Below, in pieces: positions 36,876-54,240 of a DNA stretch of 64,000 nucleotides. Position numbers and translations under genes: made by a program. The stretch comes from Aliarcobacter sp. Its GTDB lineage: Bacteria; Campylobacterota; Campylobacteria; Campylobacterales; Arcobacteraceae. The stretch is from assembly GCA_028690445.1 (NCBI GenBank), contig JAQVBE010000015.1, positions 1 through 64,000 on the forward strand, in the 5' to 3' direction. Every line of letters starts with the position of its first letter. The stretch's first letter is position 1. Below the pieces are notes generated by a model that had not been told where the DNA came from, did not search any database, and saw nothing but the letters and a program-made list of their open reading frames with translations.

Positions 36876-37733
36876 CTATTTATCAAATCTTGTTCGATAT
36901 TCACACTTTTGACAAAGTTCTTCAACTAAAATATTTTTTTTAAAACCTTTTTGAATATCTAAAACTCTTTTTGAATTTAATATATCTGCTATTTGTGTAC
37001 TATTTGTATTTCCTAGTTTCACACAAGCATTTTGATCCAAACAACATGGAATCACATCACCATTTACTAAAATCCCAAAATGAGAATCCAAACCGTAACA
37101 AAATCCCGTTTTTGAAACTATCTCATTTTCTAAAGTTGGCCAAGAGAAATATTCATCAAAATTAAAAAATATTTTTCTTGCAATCCTTATATTTTTAGGT
37201 TTTTCACTATAAACTTCTTCAATATTTATACTTGAATCAAAAAACTGATTGATTCTATCAAAAACTTTTTTGTTAAACTCTTTTGCACTTTTTTCTTCAT
37301 CTAAATTCCAAATTCTAAAATTTATAAAATATTCATGTTCTCGTTTTTGAGCAAATTTTACAAAATCTAAAATTGGATTCAGATATTCATCAAGTGATTT
37401 TTTATGTGAATTGGCATTATATGAATTTATTGAAAAATTGATTTGTTTAATTGTTGGATTTATCAAAGCTTCATAATGTTTTTCGTTTATATTATTTGCT
37501 GTTGTTGTGATATTTACTTTTAAATCATGTTTTAAACTGATATTTAAATACTCTGATAAATTTGTTAAAACAAGAGGATCACCAACAATATGATAAGCCA
37601 ACTCTTTTGTATATGGTTTTAACTGTGCATTTAAATTTTCAAACTTTTCTAAACTCATAGTTGCACTTGGAAGTATTTTTGGAGGACAAAATGTACATTT
37701 TAAATTACAAATATTTGTGATTTCTATATGCAC
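36876..37733 (-). CDS. radical SAM protein with SPASM-like C-terminus
   Basis: A 285-residue iron-sulfur enzyme. Radical SAM cysteines C9, C13 and C16 are in CNLKCTFCPP. A late Cys set (GFCYGLDSHFGILVNGDVIP, then CCLD, then LCQKCEY) matches a SPASM auxiliary-cluster domain. Such enzymes modify peptides, tRNA or cofactors; the substrate is unknown and no small precursor-peptide gene is obvious beside it. It is read with the EI24 protein eight bases downstream. The start has no strong ribosome-binding site. Confidence 0.78.
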   Translation of the reverse strand: MHIEITNICNLKCTFCPPKILPSATMSLEKFENLNAQLKPYTKELAYHIVGDPLVLTNLSEYLNISLKHDLKVNITTTANNINEKHYEALINPTIKQINFSINSYNANSHKKSLDEYLNPILDFVKFAQKREHEYFINFRIWNLDEEKSAKEFNKKVFDRINQFFDSSINIEEVYSEKPKNIRIARKIFFNFDEYFSWPTLENEIVSKTGFCYGLDSHFGILVNGDVIPCCLDQNACVKLGNTNSTQIADILNSKRVLDIQKGFKKNILVEELCQKCEYRTRFDK

Positions 37734-37859
37734 TTTTTTAAATTTTTTTATAATATTTCCTTTTAGATTTTTCGAAATTGTATCTAATAGTTCATAAAAA
37801 CTAATCTTAGGCTAACACTACTTTAATTATAATCCCAAGACTAATTAAAAAGGCAAAAA

Positions 37860-38183
37860 ATGGAAATGATTCTAAATGAAAATGATTTAGTTGTTGGAGC
37901 TAGATTTGATAATGGAACTATTCAAGATTATATTGATGAAAATAAAACTTATGGACTTGTGAGAATTGAAGAATCAACTTCAAACTGGTTTTTATTCAAT
38001 AAAGATGAAAGTGAAGAAGATTTACAAAAACTATATAAAAAAGTTTTAAAAGAAGAGCATTTTATTCAAGATGATTTTGGCGAAGAAATCGTAGTTTTTA
38101 ATAAAATTGGAAATAAATCTTTCGAAGAATTTACAAAAATAATTGATGCTTATTTAGGTGATGAATTGGGAAGTTTTATTTAA
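37860..38183 (+). CDS. hypothetical acidic protein, 107 residues
   Basis: Not recognised. A soluble acidic protein starting MEMILNENDLVVGARFDNG, with an Asp/Glu-rich middle (NKDESEEDLQKLYKKVLKEE) and predicted alpha/beta character; no signal peptide, Cys or membrane segment. The AAAAAGGC run just before ATG 37860 supports the start. It stands alone between two minus-strand operons. It has the base composition of its neighbours, so it is probably a real gene, perhaps limited to this group of bacteria. Confidence 0.65.
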   Translation: MEMILNENDLVVGARFDNGTIQDYIDENKTYGLVRIEESTSNWFLFNKDESEEDLQKLYKKVLKEEHFIQDDFGEEIVVFNKIGNKSFEEFTKIIDAYLGDELGSFI

Positions 38184-38349
38184 ACTTCCTTTTTTTCATA
38201 TTTTAAAAGTTTTCCTACTCTAAATCTCATTTACAGTACTGTATGCATTTTGCTTATACTCTTCAATATTTTGCTGTGTCAAATTATTAATTTCATATAT
38301 AAATTTTAAAGCTATCATAAAGTTTTTATATAAATTATTAAAAAAAATA

Positions 38350-39060
38350 TCAAATAAAGGTAGACTCTTTTGCAAGAGATGAAACTACTTTTTTATTCTC
38401 AATTTTAAGTATCCTATCACATAATGGAAGCATTGCTTCATCATGTGTTACCATAATAACTGCTACATTTTGTTCTACAGCTATCTTTTTAAGCATTTTA
38501 ACTACGCTAATAGAACGTTCATTATCAAGAGCAGCAGTTGGTTCATCTGCTAATATTATTTTGGGTTTATTTGCTAATGCACGAGCTATTGCAACTCTTT
38601 GATTTTGACCACCTGATAGCTGAGATGGCATGGCAAGAGCTTTTTCACTAATATCAAAATATTTTAAAAGTTCCATTGCTACTTTTTCTGATTCTTCTTT
38701 TGTCTGTCCACTTGTTTGAGGTAAAAGAGTTATATTATCTATAATATTTAGAAAAGGAATAAGATAATGTGCTTGAAAAATAAATCCTATTTTTTCCCTA
38801 CGAATCTTTCTTGTGTCTTTATTTAACCATTTATTATCATATACTTTCTCATCCCCAAGCCATATTTGACCACTTGTGGGTTCTTCAACACATCCTATCA
38901 TCATAAGTAATGTAGTTTTCCCCGCACCACTTGGTGCAATCAATGCTATTAATTCTCCTGTTTCTACACTAAAAGATGCTTTATCTATAATATCAACAAA
39001 ATTATCACCTTTTCCAAAACTTTTTACTAAATTTTCAACGCGAATACTTTGTTTATTCAT
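38350..39060 (-). CDS. ABC transporter ATP-binding protein, MacB/LolD type
   Basis: A 236-residue ATPase that powers the adjacent FtsX-type permease. Walker A APSGAGKTTLL begins at residue 43. It has an extended Q-loop (FIFQAHYLIPFL), signature LSGGQNQR, Walker B IILADEPTAALD and the H-loop VTHDEA. The lack of a fused permease makes it the split form of MacB. It is the last gene of the six-gene efflux operon, starting two bases after the permease stop. The export substrate is unknown. Confidence 0.92.
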   Translation of the reverse strand: MNKQSIRVENLVKSFGKGDNFVDIIDKASFSVETGELIALIAPSGAGKTTLLMMIGCVEEPTSGQIWLGDEKVYDNKWLNKDTRKIRREKIGFIFQAHYLIPFLNIIDNITLLPQTSGQTKEESEKVAMELLKYFDISEKALAMPSQLSGGQNQRVAIARALANKPKIILADEPTAALDNERSISVVKMLKKIAVEQNVAVIMVTHDEAMLPLCDRILKIENKKVVSSLAKESTFI

Positions 39061-39061
39061 A

Positions 39062-40207
39062 TCATCCTCCTATTGCGGCTGCTGGATCAGCACTTATTAC
39101 TTTTTTTACACCTATAAAAGATGATAAAATAGAAGCAATTATAACTACAATAAAAAGTAGCCCAGCGTCAGAAATTTCCAATACAACTCTTTTTGGAAAC
39201 TTCTCATATATTAGATGAGAAAAAATATTTCCTGAAATAAAAGCAATAATACCAAGAAGAAGCGTTTCTTCTACAATCATCTTTATAATTACACTATTTG
39301 GAATTCCTATAAGTTTCATTATTGATATTTCTTTCATCTTTTCAAGGGTCATAGTGTATATTATAAGAGCTATTATTATTGTTGAAACTAAAATAAGAAT
39401 ACCAGTAAATAAGCCTATTTGTTTTGCTGCTCTTTCAATAAGATTTTTTGCTAAAATATCTTCTTGTTCTTTTTTTGTATATACACTTTTATGTTTCCAT
39501 TCTTTTATATTTTTTGCAACTTCATCTGTGTTATATCCGTTTTTTAGTATCGCTATTATTGCATTTACCATAGTCGTATCATTTCCAGTTATTCCACGTT
39601 CGCGATCATTTCTTACCCTATTATTAGAATATGAAAATTGATTTTTTTGTGCATCTTTTAAGCTGATGTAAACCAATAAATCACCTCCTGAAGATACTGT
39701 GTTCTCTGTTATTCCGACTACTTCATACTTATCTCTTGCAAGTATTAACTCATCATGGAGTTTAAATCCTGTTTCTTTAGAAACAACAATTTGGTAATGA
39801 TCTTTTGTTAGCTTACTTCCTTCGATTAGTCTATCTGGATTTATTGGATTTATATTACCAAAAGGATCATAACCAACAGCCATAACTCGAATAGGCATAC
39901 TACCTTTTGGAAGTTGTATATTTTGAAATGTTATAGCTTCACTATACTTCACTCCATCAATAATACTTATAGAATTTTTCAAATCTTCATGGACTCTTGA
40001 TGATTCAGCAAAAGGACCTAAAGTATCTTCTTGAACTATCCACAAGTCTGCATTTATATCATTAATTAATATCTCTGCATCAACAACCATCCCTCTGTAT
40101 ACGCCCATCATAATAAGTACTATTCCAAGAAGCATACCTACACCCATTGCCGTTACTAAAAACTTTCCAAGAGAGTGAGATATATCTTTTTTGGCTAGAT
40201 TAATCAT
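39062..40207 (-). CDS. ABC transporter permease, MacB/FtsX type
   Basis: A 381-residue permease with a first membrane helix at about 14-36, a large periplasmic MacB_PCD domain (about 37-255), then three helices near 262-284, 310-330 and 348-372. The C-terminal FtsX domain shows EKMKEISIMKLIGIPNSVI. Type VII ABC systems of this shape drive mechanotransmission rather than classic transport. It overlaps the membrane-fusion gene by four bases (ATGA). Together with the adaptor and TolC-like protein it should form an envelope-spanning pump. Confidence 0.88.
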   Translation of the reverse strand: MINLAKKDISHSLGKFLVTAMGVGMLLGIVLIMMGVYRGMVVDAEILINDINADLWIVQEDTLGPFAESSRVHEDLKNSISIIDGVKYSEAITFQNIQLPKGSMPIRVMAVGYDPFGNINPINPDRLIEGSKLTKDHYQIVVSKETGFKLHDELILARDKYEVVGITENTVSSGGDLLVYISLKDAQKNQFSYSNNRVRNDRERGITGNDTTMVNAIIAILKNGYNTDEVAKNIKEWKHKSVYTKKEQEDILAKNLIERAAKQIGLFTGILILVSTIIIALIIYTMTLEKMKEISIMKLIGIPNSVIIKMIVEETLLLGIIAFISGNIFSHLIYEKFPKRVVLEISDAGLLFIVVIIASILSSFIGVKKVISADPAAAIGG

Positions 40208-41349
40208 TGATGAACCCTCATTCCTTCACTCAAAGATTTTTTACTATTATCTGGAATGATTATAATATCGTCTGTTTTTATACCACTTATTATTGAAGCT
40301 TCCCTATCACCTTTTGCTTGAATATTGAGTTCTTTGAAATAAGCTTTATTATCTATTAAAGTCCAAACTCCCTCTTTCCCATCTTCAACTTTTAATGTAT
40401 TTAGAGGAATTGTAATTGCATTAGATATTGTTTTTACATTTATTGTTACTCTAGTTTGTTCATTAATATAAAAAGGTATTGGTAATTCATCAAATGATAC
40501 ATTTATTTCTCTTTCTTGAGTTACCGCATCACTTTGTGCAACAATTCGCTTAACATATCCAGTGAATTGTTTTTTACTTTGAGAACGAAGAGTTATTTCT
40601 GCTTTTTGTCCAACTTTCACATCACCACTAATTTTTTCATCTATATAAGCTCTTATCCAAAGAGTTTTAGGATCAACAATTTTTAAAATAGTCGTAGAAG
40701 AAGCAACATTTTGTGCTAATTCTGCACTTTTAGATATTACATAACCATCAACTGGAGAATAAATCTGAAATCTAGATAATTTTGTTTTTAAAGAATCTGC
40801 ATTTTTTTGCGTACGTTGAACTTCTATTTTACTTGACTCAATACGAACGAAGGTAGCTTCTAACTGTGCATTTAATGCATTTAAATCAGTTTTTGCTTTA
40901 TCAAATTCAGATTTAGAAACGAAAGATTGTTTAATTAAATTTTCATATCTTTTATAAGTAATCGAAGCTAATTCTTTTTGAGCGTTTAAACTCTCACTTT
41001 CTTTTACTAGCGCCTTAAGCTCAGATTTTGTCTTCTCAACACTTATAAGCATCTCTTGAACTAATTCAGGCATATCAACAGGATCTATAGTAATTAGTAA
41101 ATCGCCTTTTTTTACCCATTGTCCTTCATCCGTAAGAATTGATATAATTTTTCCTCCTGTTTGAGCTGTAATAGAATATATATCCTTAGCACTTACATTA
41201 CCTATTCCAAATACGTTAATATCTAGATTAGCCACTTTAGGTGAAAGTGTTTTATAAGTAGTTTTAACAATATAAACATTCTTATAAAAAAGAAATCCTC
41301 CCACAATAGCAAGTATTATAATTATTATATATTTAATTCTTTTATTCAT
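40204..41349 (-). CDS. periplasmic adaptor (membrane fusion protein), MacA/HlyD-like
   Basis: A 381-residue adaptor linking inner-membrane transporter and outer-membrane channel. One N-terminal membrane anchor (about 6-23) is followed by a lipoyl half-motif (GKIISILTDEGQWVKKGDLL). A long helical hairpin/coiled coil runs over about 98-185. The second lipoyl half is YSPVDGYVISKSAELAQNV, and beta-barrel and membrane-proximal domains follow. Its ATG overlaps the outer-membrane gene stop (TAATG). Length and order fit MacA. Confidence 0.92.
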   Translation of the reverse strand: MNKRIKYIIIIILAIVGGFLFYKNVYIVKTTYKTLSPKVANLDINVFGIGNVSAKDIYSITAQTGGKIISILTDEGQWVKKGDLLITIDPVDMPELVQEMLISVEKTKSELKALVKESESLNAQKELASITYKRYENLIKQSFVSKSEFDKAKTDLNALNAQLEATFVRIESSKIEVQRTQKNADSLKTKLSRFQIYSPVDGYVISKSAELAQNVASSTTILKIVDPKTLWIRAYIDEKISGDVKVGQKAEITLRSQSKKQFTGYVKRIVAQSDAVTQEREINVSFDELPIPFYINEQTRVTINVKTISNAITIPLNTLKVEDGKEGVWTLIDNKAYFKELNIQAKGDREASIISGIKTDDIIIIPDNSKKSLSEGMRVHQ

Positions 41350-42599
41350 TATATTTTTCCTTTTAAATAATCAACTTGATCTATGGATATACTTTTAGTG
41401 TAATATGCTTCAAGCAGTTCTAATTGTGCAGTTAAGATTAATGACTCAGCATCGAGTAGCTCTATATACGTTGAAAGGCCTTCTTTATATCGTCCTTCTA
41501 AAACATCTTTTGTATCCGTAGCCCAATGAAGTTGAGCTTGTTTTGAGGCAATAGTTTTATCATACCGAGCAATATCAATAAGTAAATTCAATAAATTTTC
41601 TTTAATAGCTAGTATTTTAGATGATTGTTCTTGTTTTGCTAATTGAATATTAATTCTTGCTTTTTGTGTTTCTGCCTCTATTCTTCCTCCACTATAAAGG
41701 GGAACAACAACTGTAACACCAATAGTTGAAGTGTTATATTCATTTAAAGTATTAAAATGATTATAAGAAGCAACCCCCTCAATTGAACCATAATGAGAAG
41801 CCTTTGCAGATTTATATAAAAGTTTATTTTTATCTATATTTAATGCATCTATTTTTAGTTGAGAATTATTACTTAAAATTTCCTCTTCTAATGAATCTGA
41901 TTCAAAAGAATAATTTTTCTTAATAATATCTGATTCAAAAGTCGTATCATCTTTTATTTTTTCTCCGATATATAAAGAAAGCGATTTTTTTGTTTTATCA
42001 AATGAAGCTTGTGCAATGGCTAGATTTTCTTCAGAAAGATAAACTGCTGATAAAAAACGGCTTGAATCTGCTTTTGTTTTAAAACCTTGAGCAACTAGTG
42101 CTTGAGCTTGCTCATAATAAGCTTTTTTAGAATCCAAATCTTTTTTATGAACTTCAATTGCTTCTTTTTGAACAACAATTAGTTTATACAAAGATTTTAT
42201 TTTATAAACCATATATGATTTCATATCTTCTAGAGATAAGGTAGCTATATCTTCATCTATTTTTAAAGAATCTACTTTAAAAGAAGTTTTTTGGAAATCC
42301 CATATCTTTTGCTTTAAACTTGCACCTGAGTACCAAGAATCTTTTTCTTTAGTATAAAAAGCGCCATTTGAAGAACTCGTATATGTTTGAGAAAAATCGT
42401 ATTCTCCTTGCAGATTTATTTGTGGTAAATTATCAGCAAAAGTTGCATCATAATTTTTCTGAGATAGTTCAGTTTTTAAAGTAAAAGATTGAATATCTGG
42501 ATTGTTTAAAAGAGTTTTTTCTATGCTTTGTTCTAAACTCAAAGTTTGAGTATAAGCACATGAAAAAAATAAACTTAATAGTAATAAGCTTTTTTTCAT
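41349..42599 (-). CDS. TolC-family outer-membrane efflux protein
   Basis: A 416-residue channel protein with a Sec signal peptide (MKKSLLLLSLFFSCAYT, cleaved after about residue 17-19). Two OEP repeats of long helices and beta strands follow. Marker segments are LSLEQSIEKTLLNNPDIQSF and, in the second repeat, YKEGLSTYIELLDAESLIL. I chose ATG 42599, with AAAGGA before it, over an upstream in-frame codon at 42644 because it gives a clean signal peptide. The histidine kinase stop is 70 bases upstream. Confidence 0.9.
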   Translation of the reverse strand: MKKSLLLLSLFFSCAYTQTLSLEQSIEKTLLNNPDIQSFTLKTELSQKNYDATFADNLPQINLQGEYDFSQTYTSSSNGAFYTKEKDSWYSGASLKQKIWDFQKTSFKVDSLKIDEDIATLSLEDMKSYMVYKIKSLYKLIVVQKEAIEVHKKDLDSKKAYYEQAQALVAQGFKTKADSSRFLSAVYLSEENLAIAQASFDKTKKSLSLYIGEKIKDDTTFESDIIKKNYSFESDSLEEEILSNNSQLKIDALNIDKNKLLYKSAKASHYGSIEGVASYNHFNTLNEYNTSTIGVTVVVPLYSGGRIEAETQKARINIQLAKQEQSSKILAIKENLLNLLIDIARYDKTIASKQAQLHWATDTKDVLEGRYKEGLSTYIELLDAESLILTAQLELLEAYYTKSISIDQVDYLKGKI

Positions 42600-42669
42600 T
42601 TGGAATCCTTTTTCTAAATAATATAATGATTGTACTCTTCTCATATTAGCTTAATGTTAGGATAAAGAA

Positions 42670-43734
42670 TTATTTATTAAAGATTAAACTAAAACAATTA
42701 CTTTTTTCATCTGATGTAACCTCAATTTTTATATTCATAGCATCACACAAACGTTTAACTATATCTAATCCTATCCCACTACTATTTTGTTCACTATAAT
42801 TTCGATTAAAAATTTTATTAGTTTCATTAATTTCAACACCACTATTTCTAATATGTAATATTTTATTCTCTTCATAAATACGTACATATCCATCGTGACT
42901 ATTATATTTACATGCATTAGAAATGATATTATGCAACACTTCTTTTAAAGCATTGGGGTTTGTGTCAATAATCAAAGAATTCTTTGAAATATCAAATGTT
43001 ATATTAGGATAACTAGGCTCATGAAGATGAACAACTTCCCGAACAATATCAAATATATTTACAGATATGATTTGAAAAGTTCTTTTTTCAAGTAAAACTG
43101 TTAAGTTTTCATGTAATTCTGTAACGGTATTTATACTTTTATTTAATCTTAGAATAGCTTTGATATTTTTTATTTGTGGATCTTTTTCAAGTAATTTAAT
43201 ATTTAATTTCATTGCAGTCACTGGTGTATTTAAATCATGAATTAAATCTTTTGCAAATTTATCTAAAGTTTCAATACTTTCTTTTAGAGGCTTTAACGAA
43301 CTTTTCGCCAAATAAAAACTAAGTGTTGCAAATATAAATAGTAATAAAAGTTGAACGACTATAACTCTTAATAATAATTCATAAACTTTATTATTAAAAT
43401 TTTCATCAGATTTAAAAACTTGAAGATATGGTTCATTATTGGACATGGGGATAAGCTTTGTAAATTCTTTATCTATTTTCTCAAAGTTCCGAATATCTAT
43501 ATATTTATTATGTGTATCAACAAATTTATGATGATATTCCTTAGCATAATTATTACTACTATCCCCTATTTTAATATAACGGGCATATGTAATTAAAGAA
43601 AATTCTTCTGCTTTTAAATATCCTTCTTTCATTTGTTGAAAATAAAAAAATCCAGCAACTAAAATAAGTAATGCTACACTAAAAAAATAAGTAATGAAAA
43701 ACTTTAAAAAAGCATTCTTTTCATGATGATGCAA
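42670..43734 (-). CDS. sensor histidine kinase of the efflux operon
   Basis: A 354-residue kinase. Membrane helices at 11-33 and 121-143 enclose a small periplasmic sensor region (about 34-120) without a recognised fold. The phospho-acceptor is H166 in LIHDLNTPVTA. HATPase motifs are NNISNACKYNS, then IRNSG and SSGIGLDIVKRL. There is no clear HAMP domain. It starts with TTG 43734, supported by AGGA seven bases before, and overlaps the response regulator by 14 bases. It presumably senses a membrane stress or compound exported by the pump. Confidence 0.88.
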   Translation of the reverse strand: MHHHEKNAFLKFFITYFFSVALLILVAGFFYFQQMKEGYLKAEEFSLITYARYIKIGDSSNNYAKEYHHKFVDTHNKYIDIRNFEKIDKEFTKLIPMSNNEPYLQVFKSDENFNNKVYELLLRVIVVQLLLLFIFATLSFYLAKSSLKPLKESIETLDKFAKDLIHDLNTPVTAMKLNIKLLEKDPQIKNIKAILRLNKSINTVTELHENLTVLLEKRTFQIISVNIFDIVREVVHLHEPSYPNITFDISKNSLIIDTNPNALKEVLHNIISNACKYNSHDGYVRIYEENKILHIRNSGVEINETNKIFNRNYSEQNSSGIGLDIVKRLCDAMNIKIEVTSDEKSNCFSLIFNK

Positions 43735-44374
43735 AACGATATCCTATACCTTTTATTGTTACAATTGGTAAGCCAATTTTACGTAAATTAGTAATATGTA
43801 CACGAAGAGCCCCTTCGCTCATCTCTTTATAATCAGCTAAAGAATCAATTAGAAAATCTTTTGTCAAAGTAGTATTCATATTTTTTAAAAACAATAAAAC
43901 AAGCTTTAATTCATAAGGGGTTAAAGGAATAAAAATATTTGATTTATAAAGTTCATTTTTTTCTATAAAAAAATGAAAATCATTAAGAATAAGTTCATTA
44001 CTATAAGTGTGATACTGTTTTTTTAAAATAGCATTTATTCGAATAATCAACTCATCAAAATCAAAAGGTTTTTTTATATAGTCGTCTGCACCAATATCAA
44101 AGCCTTTTGATAAAGATGCAATATCATTAAGTGCAGTAAGAAATATTGCAGGAGTTTTGTCACCACTATCTCTTAAATTCTTTAGGAGTTCAAAACCATT
44201 AAACAAAGGAACATTAACGTCTAATAGAAATAAATCGAAATTCTGTAAAAACGTTTGATTCAAAGCTTCTTGAGAATTAACTACATGAACAATGTCAAAG
44301 TTTTCACTTTGTAAAAGCTCAATAAGAGATTCTGCTAACACATGATCATCTTCTAGTAATAATAATTTTATCAT
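43721..44374 (-). CDS. OmpR-family response regulator of the efflux operon
   Basis: A 217-residue regulator. The REC domain has acidic E8/D9/D10, phospho-acceptor D52 in LFLLDVNVP, the switch Thr in FLTAL and Lys in KKPF. The winged-helix DNA-binding domain has LTPYELKLVLLFL and ends TIKGIGYRFASS. It is the first gene of the operon with kinase, TolC-like protein, adaptor, permease and ATPase, so it probably controls its own operon. No operator repeats were obvious upstream. Confidence 0.93.
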   Translation of the reverse strand: MIKLLLLEDDHVLAESLIELLQSENFDIVHVVNSQEALNQTFLQNFDLFLLDVNVPLFNGFELLKNLRDSGDKTPAIFLTALNDIASLSKGFDIGADDYIKKPFDFDELIIRINAILKKQYHTYSNELILNDFHFFIEKNELYKSNIFIPLTPYELKLVLLFLKNMNTTLTKDFLIDSLADYKEMSEGALRVHITNLRKIGLPIVTIKGIGYRFASS

Positions 44375-44566
44375 AAAGAATAATATCTAAATTACTTCTT
44401 ATTGAGTTTATAATTTATAGCCAGATACAAATATTTGTCTGAATATATAATAAATACTTCTCACCATTAATGAGCATATTTACTATTATTTCACCCATTG
44501 CAAGCATTTTATTTTTATTGATAAAAATACAGTTGCCATTTGAACAGAATTTTTAGTAATAGTCGA

Positions 44567-44599
44567 GACAAATTGAAACTAAAAAAAGCTCAATTTGTC
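44567..44599 (-). terminator. 10-bp stem-loop downstream of the YciI-like gene
   Basis: GACAAATTGA (44567-44576) pairs perfectly with TCAATTTGTC (44590-44599); the 13-base loop reads GCTTTTTTTAGTT on the minus strand. It lies 30-60 bases after the YciI stop. There is no U-tract after the stem on that strand, so the assignment as terminator is tentative. The rest of 44375-44566 holds only AT-rich DNA and the presumed operon promoter. Confidence 0.4.
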
Positions 44600-44629
44600 G
44601 TATTTTATGAGATATTTTGAGATGTATTG

Positions 44630-44917
44630 TTATTGTTTAGGAAGTAATTTAATTGGCACTATCTGGAATTCATCCATATTCCAAACATTGTTTTTCACAT
44701 ATGGTTCATTTTCTAACCATTCATCTAATTCTTCATCTGTTTCGAAATCAATATATAAAGTTGATCCAACCATTACATCATCTTCAATTAATGCACCTGC
44801 ATTAATGATTTTTCCCTCAGCTATAAGTTTTTTTGCACCTTCAAGATGAGCTTCTCTTGATTCTAATCTTCTTTCTAGTGCATTTTCATTATCATAAGCT
44901 ATTACTAAATATTGCAT
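44630..44917 (-). CDS. YciI family protein
   Basis: A 95-residue ferredoxin-like-fold protein: MQYLVIAYDNENALERRLESR at the start, EAHLEGAKKLIAEGKI with the conserved His, GGAL-like NAGALIEDD, and a GSTLYIDFETDEELDEWLENEPY motif typical of YciI-like proteins. Its biochemical role is unknown; some relatives are dehydrochlorinase-like. AAAAGG lies just upstream. It is monocistronic on the minus strand between the membrane protein and efflux operon. Confidence 0.82.
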   Translation of the reverse strand: MQYLVIAYDNENALERRLESREAHLEGAKKLIAEGKIINAGALIEDDVMVGSTLYIDFETDEELDEWLENEPYVKNNVWNMDEFQIVPIKLLPKQ

Positions 44918-44979
44918 TTATTTTCCTTTTTTTATTTAATTTTAGCATTCTATCATAATAATAAAATGATAAAATTAAA

Positions 44980-45366
44980 CTATATTAGTTTAATTGCAAA
45001 TAAAAATATTAATGGATAAAAAAGCACATTAAAATATCTAATTATTGGAATAATATTTAGATTCATTGGAACAATATTTTCAACTGATATTCCGTTCGAT
45101 AATTTTTTCATAATTGATAACTTAAAACTTATATCTGCAAATTTAACTATAAATATAGAACTCATCCAAAAAGCAAAATTATGAAAATAAAAAGATAAAA
45201 ATATAGTATAAAAAAATGATATATGTAAAATAAAATATATAAAAATATTCTTTCTAAAAAGTAGATAATTATTATTTATTAGTCCATATAAAGAGTCTGA
45301 TTTTTGCCAATTTGATTCAAATAGTTCTAAAGCTATAAAAATAAAAAAAAGTAGTATAAAATCCAT
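44980..45366 (-). CDS. hypothetical membrane protein, 128 residues
   Basis: Not recognised. It has about four hydrophobic stretches (1-15, 40-62, 64-80 and 105-127) and few charged residues, suggesting a small inner-membrane protein. The ATG at 45366 has no Shine-Dalgarno: the preceding bases are the T-rich end of the rpoC terminator. Translation may depend on rpoC readthrough or use another start. It lies just after rpoC on the same strand. Confidence that it is a gene rests on length and composition alone. Confidence 0.55.
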   Translation of the reverse strand: MDFILLFFIFIALELFESNWQKSDSLYGLINNNYLLFRKNIFIYFILHISFFYTIFLSFYFHNFAFWMSSIFIVKFADISFKLSIMKKLSNGISVENIVPMNLNIIPIIRYFNVLFYPLIFLFAIKLI

Positions 45367-45376
45367 GAGGGAAAAT

Positions 45377-45399
45377 TCAATAGGGAAAATCCCTATTGA
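45377..45399 (-). terminator. terminator after rpoC
   Basis: TCAATAGGGA (45377-45386) pairs with TCCCTATTGA (45390-45399) around a three-base loop, seven bases after the rpoC stop. On the minus strand it is followed by ATTTTCC, a short U-tract. It probably ends the rpoBC transcript, with some readthrough. Confidence 0.7.
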
Positions 45400-45405
45400 T
45401 TAAGA

Positions 45406-54091
<8,686 letters not shown>

Positions 54092-54145
54092 TTAAGTTCT
54101 GCTTTTTATATTATTATAAAGCACAAAAGCATCCATAAAGGATAG

Positions 54146-54171
54146 GGTTAAAATTTCATAAAATTTTAACC
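54146..54171 (-). promoter_or_regulatory. hairpin in the rplL-rpoB spacer (rpoB-proximal)
   Basis: GGTTAAAATTT (54146-54156) and AAATTTTAACC (54161-54171) form a perfect 11-pair stem with a four-base loop. It lies 79 bases before rpoB, where many bacteria have an attenuator or RNase III site. Confidence 0.5.
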
Positions 54172-54180
54172 TTAACCTTC

Positions 54181-54219
54181 AAAGATGCGAATCTTTATAC
54201 AAGGCAAAAGCCTTGTATA
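54181..54219 (-). promoter_or_regulatory. two overlapping hairpins right after rplL
   Basis: TATACAAGGC (54196-54205) pairs with GCCTTGTATA (54210-54219), loop of four. AAAGAT (54181-54186) pairs with ATCTTT (54191-54196), sharing one base. With the 54146-54171 stem this gives three possible stems in 75 bases, an arrangement typical of a partial terminator that lowers rpoBC relative to rplJL. Confidence 0.5.
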
Positions 54220-54240
54220 TCAATCATAATTATTTAATAA

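Noticed and set aside
38220..38318. 32-codon minus-strand frame after the ABC ATPase
   Set aside because: No ribosome-binding site, no recognisable motif; it may be a decayed gene tail but cannot be supported.
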